Of a stretch of DNA of 64,000 bases, positions 8,264 through 16,931 are shown one piece after another. A program made the translations under genes and the position numbers. Position 1 is the stretch's first letter. The number at the start of each line of letters is the position of its first letter. The notes beneath the pieces are model-generated. The model was given only the letters and a program-made list of their open reading frames with translations. It was not told the origin of the DNA and searched no databases. This DNA is from Alectryocaccobium sp964389285 (GTDB lineage Bacteria; Bacillota; Clostridia; Lachnospirales; Lachnospiraceae). The stretch covers positions 33,899 to 97,898 of the forward strand of contig CAYMCZ010000007.1 in the NCBI GenBank assembly GCA_964389285.1. The letters run 5' to 3'.

Positions 8264-8297
8264 GATTGCCCCCATGCTGTAAGGCATGCGGGCAATC
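8264..8297. other. Intercistronic stem-loop dml/dehydratase
   Basis: Arms GATTGCCC-CCATGC and GCATG-CGGGCAATC around a six-base loop. There is no T-tract on the minus strand, so an mRNA processing or stabilising stem is more likely than a terminator. Confidence 0.6.
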
Positions 8298-8375
8298 TGT
8301 TATAACATCTTTTTACACAGCTATAAGTCATCGGCTGCCTTTGCAGCTGTGCTGCTCCCGTTGCCTGAACTTATA

Positions 8376-9266
8376 TCAGATGTTTGCGTCTACATTTCTT
8401 CCTGTAGAGTATTTAGCTTCGATCTCGCGGATTCTCGGAAGTCCCATAATCTCATTGAATTTAGGGAACGGAATCATATCATCGATCATCGTAGCCGTAG
8501 TTCCGTCTTTCTTAAGGCCTTCCCAGAGATCAACCATGGCTTTTGTAGTAACATAAACAGAAGCCGTAGGATAGATTACAAGGTTGAAACCAAGCTCAGC
8601 AAGCTCATCGTTTTTGATAAGAGGTGTACGTCCGCCTTCTACCATGTTTGCGATAGTAAGGGAATCAATCTTTTCATTGATGAGTTTCATCTCGTCTTTG
8701 CCTTCGGGTGACTCTACGAAAATGATGTCAGCGCCTGCCTCTTTGTAAGCAAGACCTCTTTCGATAGCTTCGTCGATGCCGTAAACCGTACGAGCATCGG
8801 TACGAGCCATGATCATCATGCCGCCGTCATCCATTCTCTGGTCAACCGCAGCGTGGATCTTTCCAACCATCTCTTCTTTGGAAACTACCTGACGTCCGAT
8901 CATGTGTCCGCATTTTTTCGGCATAACCTGATCTTCAAGCTGCATAACGGCAACGCCTGCTTTTTCGTATTCTCTTACGGTTCTCATAACGTTTACCGCG
9001 TTACCGAAACCTGTATCGGCATCTGCTACGATCGGAATGCCTGCAGCCTCAACCATGTTTGCCGCACGCATAGCCATTTCCGTACCTGTCATAAGACCAA
9101 CGTCGGGTTTGCCGAGGTGGCTCGCAGACTGACCGTAACCCGTCATATAGATAGCGTCAAAGCCAAGGCTTGCGATAACTTTGGCACAAAGCATGTCATG
9201 TGCTCCCGGAGCTACTACGAGTTTACCTGATGCAAATAATTCTCTAATCTTCTTTCCGCCGTTCAT
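8376..9266 (-). CDS. dml: 2,3-Dimethylmalate lyase
   Basis: A 296-residue protein of the isocitrate lyase/PEP mutase superfamily. In the nicotinate pathway it cleaves (2R,3S)-2,3-dimethylmalate to propionate and pyruvate. Visible motifs are the Mg-binding VADADTGFGN (about residues 80-89), QLEDQ near 109-113, and the active-site PKKCGH loop near 115-120, whose cysteine marks the lyase branch rather than PEP mutase or phosphonopyruvate hydrolase. TASVYVTTKAM lies near the C-terminal swapped helix. 2-Methylisocitrate lyase (PrpB) is the closest alternative, but the neighbouring methylitaconate and dimethylmaleate enzymes favour Dml. The ribosome site (AAGGT) is modest. Confidence 0.87.
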   Translation of the reverse strand: MNGGKKIRELFASGKLVVAPGAHDMLCAKVIASLGFDAIYMTGYGQSASHLGKPDVGLMTGTEMAMRAANMVEAAGIPIVADADTGFGNAVNVMRTVREYEKAGVAVMQLEDQVMPKKCGHMIGRQVVSKEEMVGKIHAAVDQRMDDGGMMIMARTDARTVYGIDEAIERGLAYKEAGADIIFVESPEGKDEMKLINEKIDSLTIANMVEGGRTPLIKNDELAELGFNLVIYPTASVYVTTKAMVDLWEGLKKDGTTATMIDDMIPFPKFNEIMGLPRIREIEAKYSTGRNVDANI

Positions 9267-9305
9267 TTTTCTTTGATTACCTTATACCTTTCTTTTTTAT
9301 TAATA

Positions 9306-10814
9306 TTAATTGTGGCCCATATCACCGTGATGTGGATCATGGCCGCAATAATATACCGGTTCCTGAGTGATAAGCTCTTTTTTTTCGGTTTGCATGTTGA
9401 AATTTTCTTTCATGAATTCCAGCACTTCATCCGGATAATATTTGCCGAGTACGCCCAGTGCGTACAGATAATAATCACTGTCGATTACAATCTGCGGCAT
9501 TTCAATAGGCAGGAGCGAAATGCCCGGCTCCTTAAAGCAGTTCTCGATAATCTCAAGGACATCTTCTTTTTTATTATGGACAAATATTCCTCCTACGCAG
9601 ATAACCTTATCCACAAGACGCAGGTCACGTCCCACGGCCATACCGGCCATTATGCCGAGCACCTTGTCTTCCTGCTGGATATATGCTCCCGCATGGCGCC
9701 TTAAGGCTACATGCACGGCACACTGGGCCAGCGCTAAGTCGAGCGCTTCTTCTTTTTCATTCTGCGGAATGTGGTTCGTCTCCCGCTCCAGCATCTCCGT
9801 ATATTCTAACACATCTTCAGGGGTAAGTCCATAATCACCTTTGACCGCCCGCAAAACAGCCTTGGGGCCGACAGCGTCCGGAACTCCGGTCGCGCTTACG
9901 CGCATGCCGAGATTGCCTTCCACCGTCCTGTAGCTGAACTGTTTTTCGTTGTTGATGACAAGTCCCCTGTCTTCTATGGAAAGCTTTTCGAGCGCCGGTA
10001 TCGCCGAATGGATATCCGTGGTCGCCCCGCCCACGTCTATGAGGATGAGCGAACCCACGCCGTCGTCTTCGTAGCTGCCTTTGGCAAGCAGTTCGCTTGC
10101 CAGAAGAACGGCTCCCGGAGTCGGCACGACGGTTTTGTCGGCCAGGCTTTCCCTGAATTCCATAAGACCTTTTGCTCTTGTTATCTGTTTAATGAACTGC
10201 TCATGGATGGCCTCTCTGGCGGGCGCCACACGCAGCTCATGTATGGTCGGCATGATATTTGGAACCCTTACGTAGCTGATGCCGGCTTTTTTAAGCCTTT
10301 CCACAACCTCACCCTGCGCAAATCTGTTGCAGCCTACTATCACGGTGGCATTCGGTTTCAGATCGCAGATCATGTCGGTGTTTTCCAGAACGTTTTTTTC
10401 GTCTCCGCCGTCCGTCCCGCCCGAAAGCAGGATGATGTCGGGATTGATCTCTCTTAGTACGTCCCTCCTGTAGTCCAGCGGTTCATCCGCCGAAATAACC
10501 TGCATGACCCTTGCTCCGGCAGTCATGGATACTTCCCTGGCCGCCTTTACGGTAACGTTAGGCATGAAGCCGAGCGCAACCATCCTGAGCCCTCCGGCCG
10601 CGCTGCATGAGCTGTACATCTTGGCATCGGGCTCTATTTCAATCCCCTTTTCTTTAAGAGCTTTAAGAGCACCGTTTGTGCCGATCGAAACATCCTCCAG
10701 CGTCGTGGGAGCTTTTCCGTTTCCGAGATAATGCAGTTTTCCGTTAAGCAGGGCAAAAGCGGCAAGCTTCGTATAAGTGCTGCCCATGTCAAACACAAGT
10801 AAGTTAGCTAACAT
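9306..10814 (-). CDS. GlmL/MutL-type ASKHA ATPase, candidate reactivase of methyleneglutarate mutase
   Basis: A 502-residue protein of the GlmL/MutL family: actin-like ATPases found next to adenosylcobalamin-dependent carbon-skeleton mutases and aminomutases, thought to reactivate them by exchanging damaged cofactor. Seen here: phosphate-1 loop FDMGSTYTKLAAF (residues 8-20), LLSGGTDGG near 134-142, and the phosphate-2-like LIDVGGATTDIH near 258-269. The C-terminus is histidine-rich (CGHDPHHGDMGHN), an unusual tail that might bind metal. GGAGG precedes ATG 10814. Its neighbour mii and then mgm upstream make the B12 mutase the obvious client. The name MutL is shared with, but unrelated to, the mismatch repair protein. 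Confidence 0.82.
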   Translation of the reverse strand: MLANLLVFDMGSTYTKLAAFALLNGKLHYLGNGKAPTTLEDVSIGTNGALKALKEKGIEIEPDAKMYSSCSAAGGLRMVALGFMPNVTVKAAREVSMTAGARVMQVISADEPLDYRRDVLREINPDIILLSGGTDGGDEKNVLENTDMICDLKPNATVIVGCNRFAQGEVVERLKKAGISYVRVPNIMPTIHELRVAPAREAIHEQFIKQITRAKGLMEFRESLADKTVVPTPGAVLLASELLAKGSYEDDGVGSLILIDVGGATTDIHSAIPALEKLSIEDRGLVINNEKQFSYRTVEGNLGMRVSATGVPDAVGPKAVLRAVKGDYGLTPEDVLEYTEMLERETNHIPQNEKEEALDLALAQCAVHVALRRHAGAYIQQEDKVLGIMAGMAVGRDLRLVDKVICVGGIFVHNKKEDVLEIIENCFKEPGISLLPIEMPQIVIDSDYYLYALGVLGKYYPDEVLEFMKENFNMQTEKKELITQEPVYYCGHDPHHGDMGHN

Positions 10815-10828
10815 CCTTAACCTCCAAC

Positions 10829-10855
10829 GGCTCAGACCCGGGCCGGGCCTGAGCC
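10829..10855. other. Intercistronic GC-rich stem-loop mii/glmL-like
   Basis: Arms GGCTCAG-CCCG and CGGG-CTGAGCC form a nearly complete 27-base stem ending just before the GGAGG of the downstream gene. It could set the relative translation or stability of the two cistrons. Confidence 0.6.
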
Positions 10856-10866
10856 ATTAACCGGGA

Positions 10867-12006
10867 TTATTTTACTTTTTTGCCCGTATAAAGAGCATAG
10901 CCTTCCATAAGTCTGCGAGCCGTACGAACAAGCGAAGCCTGTTTTACGTTGATCCCGTCAACTTCCGCAACTACGGGAAGAACACCTGCCGGATGACCGA
11001 TCCTGATACGGTTTTTGTTGTCGATATCGTCTATGATCTGGTTTACCAGAGTGCCTTTTATCTGTGAAGCCGCGCCCGTGCATGCCGTAGCCGTACCCGC
11101 ATAGGTTTTATGAAGCTGCTGCATGAACATAAGTCTGGAAACGAAATCCACGTCTTCGCCTTTGATTGTGTTGCCTGTAGTGAAATCAATATAATCCTGC
11201 GCTTTTGTGATGAAAGCGATCATCGGGAATGCGGGAGACTCCTCTGTAGCTTTCTCGGGCGATGACGCCATACCGATCATGGCGCAGCATTTTGATCTGA
11301 TCTCTTCGAGATATTCGCAGAGTTCTTTGTTGCCGTTGATAAGGTCCGGGGTTTCCGTACCTTTCATGTTAACCGTTTCGGCTTTTACGAAGATAACCGG
11401 GTTTGCCACGTCAACAATCGAAACCTCGATTTCGCCTTTGCTTGTCTGAATCTTGTCAACAGGGTTGCCGGTGGGAAGAACCTTTCCGGTAGCGGCGCCT
11501 GCCGTACCCGCGAAATTCATAAGGATCGGCGCAGCCGTGCCCGGAACGCCCGCGATAGCTTCGTCGCCGATAACCTTCGCTTTTCCGTCCTCTACCTGAA
11601 CATCGGCAACAAGGATCTTGCCGGTGTTCGTGTTGTGGATGCGAACCGTAGTAACGGGAGAAACGGCTTTAACGAGGGATTCGTCGATGGCAAACGGGCC
11701 TACGCCTGCCGAAATATTTCCGCAGTTTCCTTTGTAGTCAACGATCGGCTCTGTCAGGCTGATCTGAGCAAATGTATAATCCACGTCCGCGTCATCACGC
11801 TCGGAAGGTCCTACGATGGCAAGCTTGCTTGTCAGAGGATCCGCACCGCCGAGACCGTTGATCTGACGAACGTCGGGGCTTCCGAAAAGCTCAAGGATAA
11901 GATTATCTCTTTCCTCCTGATTTTCGGGAAGATCATTTGCTTTTAAATAAATACCTTTGCTTGTACCGCCACGCATGATAACTGTGGGGATTCTTTTCTG
12001 ATCCAT
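10867..12006 (-). CDS. mii: 3-Methylitaconate delta-isomerase
   Basis: A 379-residue PrpF-family isomerase that converts (R)-3-methylitaconate to 2,3-dimethylmaleate by a cofactor-free proton shift. The N-terminal IPTVIMRGGTSKGIYLK, the PDVRQINGLGGADPLTSK block (residues 45-62) and the YKGNCGNISAGVGPFAIDE block near 95-113 are closely shared with E. barkeri Mii; the cysteine and lysine of these blocks are the expected catalytic elements. TGTATACTGAASQIKGT near 298-314 and RIGHPAGVLPV near 336-346 are the matching second-half motifs. AGGAG precedes ATG 12006. PrpF proper (methylaconitate isomerase) is the alternative, disfavoured by the adjoining mgm and dmdAB. Confidence 0.93.
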   Translation of the reverse strand: MDQKRIPTVIMRGGTSKGIYLKANDLPENQEERDNLILELFGSPDVRQINGLGGADPLTSKLAIVGPSERDDADVDYTFAQISLTEPIVDYKGNCGNISAGVGPFAIDESLVKAVSPVTTVRIHNTNTGKILVADVQVEDGKAKVIGDEAIAGVPGTAAPILMNFAGTAGAATGKVLPTGNPVDKIQTSKGEIEVSIVDVANPVIFVKAETVNMKGTETPDLINGNKELCEYLEEIRSKCCAMIGMASSPEKATEESPAFPMIAFITKAQDYIDFTTGNTIKGEDVDFVSRLMFMQQLHKTYAGTATACTGAASQIKGTLVNQIIDDIDNKNRIRIGHPAGVLPVVAEVDGINVKQASLVRTARRLMEGYALYTGKKVK

Positions 12007-12051
12007 TCTATTCTCTCCTATTCTTTAATATCTTTTATTTATTATTTTCGT

Positions 12052-13944
12052 TTATTTGCCTGCTTTTTTTGCTTCAAGAAGTTCCGTAATCCTGTCAAGG
12101 CACTGCTGAGGAGTCGAATCGGGTCCGAAGTAGTCGTCAACACCCATAAATCCTGTTCCTTCTTTGGCGATCTTTTCTTCAAAGTATGCATGCTCTTCTT
12201 CTTTCTCGGCTATACGTCCGCCTGACCATACTACAACCTTGTCGCGGATTCCGAGTTCTTCAAGACGCTGGCTTACACGAGGGAAAAGAGTAACGCCCAG
12301 ACCCAGAAGGTTGGAAACGCCTACCGCGTCGGCATTTGCCTCTGCCGCAACTTCCGCTACCGTCTCGGGAAGGTTCATGCCGCGCAGGAAGATAACCTCA
12401 AATCCCGCCTGCTGGAATGTTTCGCGGATAGTGTTGATGCCGTTTACGTGTGCGTCCGCGCCTACTGTTGCAAGAACTATCTTTTCGGGACGGGTCGGCG
12501 GTTTCTCTACCGGTACATCCTCGTGTTTCATCTCTTTGGTGATCGGACACCTTGAAGGATCCACATTAAACGGCGTATAGCCTTCCACGTAACGTGTGAT
12601 GCCGTCAACATCGCGGTGAGTCTTAACGAATCTCTTAAGATCCCATCCGCCGGCACGCGGTGTATCCATGATACCGCTCTTTCCGCCTTCCACGATAAGG
12701 TCGATAAGCTCTTCGTCCGTCCACTGTTTCCAGAACTCCTCCGTAAGACATCCGGGTTTCATGCTTCCTGCCGGCTGGTGAAGAACAGCTTCAAGAACGG
12801 CGTAAGCCTCGTTCATCATCATATCTTCGTATTCTTTGATCTTCGGAGATTCGATTCCGGGGTTGTATGTACGGTTAAATACGTCGATGGTTCCCCAGCA
12901 TGCCTGTCCCATGGAATCGCCGGTAGGTATACCTACTGACTCCGCAGCTTTCGGACGATAGTAGTTTGCGCGTCCGAGTTTAGCCGAAACGGCCATTCTC
13001 GCAAAATGAGCCTGCTCTGCTATGAGGTTGGCCGGCGGGCTCTGGAATGTTTCCGGAACCACGATAAGACCCTGTGAAAGCATGTTGTTTCTGAATGCGC
13101 TGATGATGGCAAGGTCTCTGTAGAGGTTAACGCCGCCGACATTCATCTGGATCGCCGAAAGCTCCCAGGGAAGACCGGCATGCGTCGCGATACCCTCGCT
13201 TAAGAGACACATGGCAATAGCCATACCGTCGGTACCGCCGATATTGTTGATATGTTTGTGAGTGTCAAGCTGCGCGAAGATCTTGTTTTCCGCACATACG
13301 ATACACGCTTTGTATCCGCCGAGAACCTTCGTACGGAAATCGTGGATACCACGTCCTCCGAAATGCACATGGATAACCGGACCTATATCGGTTCCGTCAA
13401 ATCCCGCGATAAAACCGTTAAGGATGTTCAGATGCGCCGTGTCACCCGTGGCATTGATACGGCACGGATGTTTTGCACCGCCGCCCATCTGGATGAATTC
13501 ACGCTCGCCTTTAGGTGTGATACCGCCTTTACCTCGCGACTGGTCGATAAGCTCGCGGCCTTTCAAAGGATCGATATGGCGTGTAGCTTCCGAATGAACG
13601 AACTGATAAATGGTAAGCCCGAATCTTTCACAATATTTGTAAATATCCAGTGATTCTTTGTAAGTTTCTTCCGCGCTGTTGCGTCCGAGGATCGGGTTAA
13701 GACAGGGCATGTTTTCTTCATAGCCCTTTTTGCCGAGTTCATAAATACGGTAACCGCTTCTTACAACGCCCGCCACTTCACGCGGATACGGAGCCGGAAG
13801 TCCGTGAACTTCTCCGTTTTCATCCACGTCGAACATCGGCACGTCAAAAGCGTCCTCGAATGCCTTTACCTGTTCGATGTCCTGACGGATGATTTCTTTT
13901 GTACGTCCCTGGGGATCATTTTTGTCTCTTGATTCGTATAACAT
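12052..13944 (-). CDS. mgm: 2-Methyleneglutarate mutase (adenosylcobalamin-dependent)
   Basis: A 630-residue B12 enzyme that rearranges 2-methyleneglutarate to (R)-3-methylitaconate by a radical carbon-skeleton shift. Residues 1 to about 460 form the substrate-binding barrel; residues about 485-628 form the cobalamin domain with the base-off signature DAHVNG (497-502), a serine in GVSNLLG (544) and SGGR (574-577). Both parts are in one chain, as in the E. barkeri enzyme and unlike two-subunit glutamate mutase. CAGGAG precedes ATG 13944. No cobalamin riboswitch is visible upstream, so control probably acts at the LysR-linked promoter. The product is the substrate of the next gene, mii. Confidence 0.94.
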   Translation of the reverse strand: MLYESRDKNDPQGRTKEIIRQDIEQVKAFEDAFDVPMFDVDENGEVHGLPAPYPREVAGVVRSGYRIYELGKKGYEENMPCLNPILGRNSAEETYKESLDIYKYCERFGLTIYQFVHSEATRHIDPLKGRELIDQSRGKGGITPKGEREFIQMGGGAKHPCRINATGDTAHLNILNGFIAGFDGTDIGPVIHVHFGGRGIHDFRTKVLGGYKACIVCAENKIFAQLDTHKHINNIGGTDGMAIAMCLLSEGIATHAGLPWELSAIQMNVGGVNLYRDLAIISAFRNNMLSQGLIVVPETFQSPPANLIAEQAHFARMAVSAKLGRANYYRPKAAESVGIPTGDSMGQACWGTIDVFNRTYNPGIESPKIKEYEDMMMNEAYAVLEAVLHQPAGSMKPGCLTEEFWKQWTDEELIDLIVEGGKSGIMDTPRAGGWDLKRFVKTHRDVDGITRYVEGYTPFNVDPSRCPITKEMKHEDVPVEKPPTRPEKIVLATVGADAHVNGINTIRETFQQAGFEVIFLRGMNLPETVAEVAAEANADAVGVSNLLGLGVTLFPRVSQRLEELGIRDKVVVWSGGRIAEKEEEHAYFEEKIAKEGTGFMGVDDYFGPDSTPQQCLDRITELLEAKKAGK

Positions 13945-14009
13945 TTGGTCTTCTCCTGCAATTAATTTTTGTTTACTGTGTCATCAAGATCATTCTGATA
14001 TCTCAGATA

Positions 14010-14501
14010 TCAGTCAATGCCGAGTTCTTTGCGAACACGGGGGATGAGGCCGCCGTATTCGAGAGTTTTAAGCACGTTCGGTGCCAGAGGAGTAAATTCC
14101 TTTACTCCGTTCGGGGTCTTAACGCTGCCTTTTTCAAGGTCAACTTCAATGATGTCGCCCGTCTTTACGTCGTCAAGAAGATCCGCTACCCATACCGGAA
14201 GCCCGATATTAATGGAATTGCGTCTGAAAATACGCGCGAATCCCTGCGCCATAACGAGGGCAACCTTAGCCTGACGAAGAGAAATCGGAGCCTGTTCTCT
14301 TGAAGAACCGCAGCCGAAGTTCCTCCCGGCTACAATGATGCATCCCGGCTCATAGTTCTCTTTATATACGCCCGTAGGCTCGCCTGCCATGGCAAAATCG
14401 CCAAGCTTGTCATAAGGCTCCGCCATAGCGTATCCCGGAAGGACCTGATCCGTATCAACATCATTTCCCAATACGATTACTTTTCCTTTAATAATGTCCA
14501 T
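14010..14501 (-). CDS. dmdB: Dimethylmaleate hydratase, small subunit
   Basis: A 163-residue aconitase-type swivel domain (LeuD/IPMI small subunit family). With DmdA it hydrates 2,3-dimethylmaleate to (2R,3S)-2,3-dimethylmalate. Visible features are GNDVDTDQVLPGYAM (residues 12-26), the substrate-loop GRNFGCGSSREQAPISLR near 58-75 and the NSINIGLP block near 96-103. The ribosome site GAGGA lies in the last codons of dmdA, and the start is 6 bases past the dmdA stop, a tightly coupled pair. Without context it would be called a 3-isopropylmalate dehydratase small subunit. Confidence 0.9.
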   Translation of the reverse strand: MDIIKGKVIVLGNDVDTDQVLPGYAMAEPYDKLGDFAMAGEPTGVYKENYEPGCIIVAGRNFGCGSSREQAPISLRQAKVALVMAQGFARIFRRNSINIGLPVWVADLLDDVKTGDIIEVDLEKGSVKTPNGVKEFTPLAPNVLKTLEYGGLIPRVRKELGID

Positions 14502-14507
14502 CTTTTC

Positions 14508-15695
14508 TCAATCCTCCTGTGGAACCGTGATCTCGCCCGTAATTGCCGAAGCCGCTGCCGTAGCCGGTGACGCGAGATAGATGTTTGCCTGCATGCTTCC
14601 CATACGTCCCGGGAAGTTTCTGTTTGTGGTGGATACCACGACATCCCTTGCGCTTGTAAGACCTTCGTGAGCGCCGAAGCAGGGTCCGCATCCCGGATTA
14701 AGCATGGTCGCACCGGCGTCTCTGATGATCCTGCACCATCCCTTTTCTTCCATCTGGTTGAGTATGTCAACGGAAGCGGGAACGATATAACAGTTGATAT
14801 CAGGGCTGATCTTTTTGCCTTTGAATACCTTAACGACCTGTTCCATGTCTGAAAGCCTGCCGTTTGTGCAGCTTCCGACTACAACCTGAGTGATCTTGAT
14901 GCCTGCTTTTTCCCTGACGGGCACTACTGCCGCCGGCGAGAAAGGACATGCGATCTGAGGCTCGAGAGTGCCGAGATCGATCTCGTGTGTCTCCGCGCAG
15001 TCGCTCTCTTTTTCGGTCGTACCGAAAATAGTAATCATACTGCCAAGCTCGATTCCCATGTTGCACACCGTCATCCTCTCGGATACGCTTAAATTTTCGA
15101 TACCGGGACCCGTGAAGAGAAGCGCCCTGTCAACAAGATGGTCTGTGCCGAATTTGCTGCCGAGATAAAGAATAAGGTCTTTACCGAACACATTGCTCTT
15201 TCTTTCGCCCGTAAGATAGATCTGCACCACCTCCGGAACTTCCAGATCAAGCTTTCCGGTAGCCATGGCTGCCGCAAGCTCTGTTGAACCGACACCAACG
15301 CCTATCGCGCCGTAACCGCCGCAGGTGCCTGTATGGCTGTCGGCGATAACTACGAGCTCACCCGGGTTAGCTCTCAGCTTTTCATACATGATCTGGTGAA
15401 TAACGCCCTCTCCTCTCTGGTAAAGCGTCGTCCCGAATTCTTTCGCAAAGTCCTCCATAGCCCATACGTTATCCCTTGCCTTCTCCGAAGATGCCGGATA
15501 AATATGGTCTACTATAAAGGCCACTCTGCTCGGATCGAAAACCTGTTTAACACCGATCTGTCTGAACATCTTAATGGCAATTGGTGCTGTAACATCATGT
15601 GCGCCAACATAGCTTACTTTACAGCTGACATCCTGTCCTGCCGTAACAGCGTCCATGCCTGCAGCTTTTGCAAGATATTTTTCAATAAGGTTCAA
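14508..15695 (-). CDS. dmdA: Dimethylmaleate hydratase, large subunit
   Basis: A 395-residue aconitase-family large subunit carrying the [4Fe-4S] cluster. The three cluster cysteines are expected in VVGSCTNGR and in NPGCGPCFGAHEG, both in the second half. VADSHTGTCGGYGAIGVGVGS-type residues mark the family's active-site loop. I place the start at TTG 15695, because GGAAGGGAG lies five bases upstream and the encoded start (NLIEKYLAKAAG) matches the family; the frame remains open to ATG 15728 and beyond but those codons look untranslated. It is the first gene of the operon, behind the promoter at 15753-15781. Isopropylmalate dehydratase is the generic alternative. Confidence 0.88.
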   Translation of the reverse strand: MNLIEKYLAKAAGMDAVTAGQDVSCKVSYVGAHDVTAPIAIKMFRQIGVKQVFDPSRVAFIVDHIYPASSEKARDNVWAMEDFAKEFGTTLYQRGEGVIHQIMYEKLRANPGELVVIADSHTGTCGGYGAIGVGVGSTELAAAMATGKLDLEVPEVVQIYLTGERKSNVFGKDLILYLGSKFGTDHLVDRALLFTGPGIENLSVSERMTVCNMGIELGSMITIFGTTEKESDCAETHEIDLGTLEPQIACPFSPAAVVPVREKAGIKITQVVVGSCTNGRLSDMEQVVKVFKGKKISPDINCYIVPASVDILNQMEEKGWCRIIRDAGATMLNPGCGPCFGAHEGLTSARDVVVSTTNRNFPGRMGSMQANIYLASPATAAASAITGEITVPQED

Positions 15696-15752
15696 TTGTG
15701 TCTCCCTTCCGGATGCAAAGCCGCGCATCCATTTATTCCCAATTATATTAAA

Positions 15753-15781
15753 ATTATAAATTTTTGTTTTTTTTATTGCAA
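15753..15781 (-). promoter_or_regulatory. Promoter of the dmdA operon
   Basis: Minus strand TTGCAA, 17-base A-rich spacer, TATAAT, about 50 bases upstream of the dmdA start. The poly-A spacer may bend the DNA. The candidate LysR box lies 41 bases upstream of the -35 element. Confidence 0.7.
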
Positions 15782-15821
15782 ATACATTAAACATCAATTA
15801 TAAATAGATATATACTTTTTT

Positions 15822-15842
15822 CGTATGGATATATCTGATACG
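15822..15842. promoter_or_regulatory. Candidate LysR-type operator
   Basis: CGTAT-N11-ATACG, an interrupted dyad containing the T-N11-A core typical of LysR-family sites. It lies 20 bases before the LysR start codon and upstream of the dmdA promoter, placed to activate dmdA and repress lysR. Confidence 0.6.
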
Positions 15843-15862
15843 CATATAAATTGAGGTAAATT

Positions 15863-16777
15863 ATGACACTAAAGCAACTGGAATACTTCATCGCCATAGC
15901 CGAAACCGAAAGCGTCTCAAGAGCCGCCGAAGTACTGAACGTCTCCCAGCCGCCCCTTTCGGCCCAGCTGAAACTCCTCGAAGAAGAACTCGAAGTAAAA
16001 CTCTTTATCAGGAGCAAAAACGGCATGTTCATAACTCAGGAAGGGCGTATTTTTTACAGAAGGGCCACGGAAATCATAAACATGATAAATTCCGCCGTAA
16101 GCGAGATCAAAATGCGGCGCATGAACCGGACGTTTTCCATCCGCATAGGCTCAATCAGTTCATTTTCGATGAAATCATTTCCGAAACTGATCTATAATTA
16201 TAAAACCAGGCATCCCAACATAGACCTTATAGTCACGGAGGCTTCGACCCCGAACATTCTGACGCTGCTCGATAACGAGGAAATCGACATAGGAGTTGTG
16301 AGAGAACCCTTTAACCTTGCCAGATACAGCACCACCCTGCTCTATGACGAAGAACTTCATTCTAAAGGAATCGAAGACTGCTTTGTCGCGGTCGGCAAAC
16401 CCGTTTTTTTCAAAGGCTCAGAGAAAGAGGCCGAAATCCCCCTGTCGTTTTTAAAAGACATCCCCATAGTTTCTCACCAAAGATACATTTCGGTTCTGGA
16501 AAAACACTGCGAAAAATCCGGCTTTACGCCGAACCTGCTTTTCAGGAACAATTCGGCGGTCACCCTTTTAAAATGGGCTTCCATGGGAAGCGGCGTAGCG
16601 GTTTTGCCCTACAGCTCCTCTACATTAAACACCGACCGGCACCTCATGACAAAAATCATAATTGAGCCGAAAGTTCTCTCAAGAACCTTTCTTATATGGA
16701 AAAAAAATAAGATACTTAACGAAGAACTCTCCTCGTTTGTATCTTACCTGACCTCCATGCAGACAAAACCGAAGTGA
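15863..16777 (+). CDS. LysR-family transcriptional regulator of the catabolic cluster
   Basis: A 304-residue LysR-type regulator. Residues 1-60 contain the winged helix-turn-helix (ETESVSRAAEVLNVSQPPLS), followed by a linker helix and a substrate-binding domain from about residue 90 (RIGSISSF). GAGGT precedes ATG 15863. It is divergent from dmdA across a 167-base intergenic region that carries a T-N11-A dyad, the classic layout for a pathway-specific LysR activator that responds to a pathway metabolite. The ligand is unknown; nicotinate or a dicarboxylic intermediate is the natural guess. It reads away from the cluster and is followed by 154 bases without a recognised terminator. Confidence 0.9.
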   Translation: MTLKQLEYFIAIAETESVSRAAEVLNVSQPPLSAQLKLLEEELEVKLFIRSKNGMFITQEGRIFYRRATEIINMINSAVSEIKMRRMNRTFSIRIGSISSFSMKSFPKLIYNYKTRHPNIDLIVTEASTPNILTLLDNEEIDIGVVREPFNLARYSTTLLYDEELHSKGIEDCFVAVGKPVFFKGSEKEAEIPLSFLKDIPIVSHQRYISVLEKHCEKSGFTPNLLFRNNSAVTLLKWASMGSGVAVLPYSSSTLNTDRHLMTKIIIEPKVLSRTFLIWKKNKILNEELSSFVSYLTSMQTKPK

Positions 16778-16931
16778 AGCAAAAGAATCGCCGGCCCCGC
16801 AGTGTTTTACACTGTCAATTATCGTATTGCTTTAACGGCCCGATTATGTTAAACTTTTTTGAGTTATATGTGTTTTTTGCATTTTTGCAGCGATTTACTG
16901 CTCTAAAATCATACAAAAGGAGAACACCAGC

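Noticed and set aside
9306..10814. DNA mismatch repair MutL
   Set aside because: The protein has ASKHA phosphate motifs (DMGSTYTK, LIDVGGATTD) and no GHKL ATPase motifs; the shared name refers to a different family.
13252..13653. Plus-strand frame of 133 codons inside mgm
   Set aside because: Fully antisense to a well-supported enzyme and without motifs.
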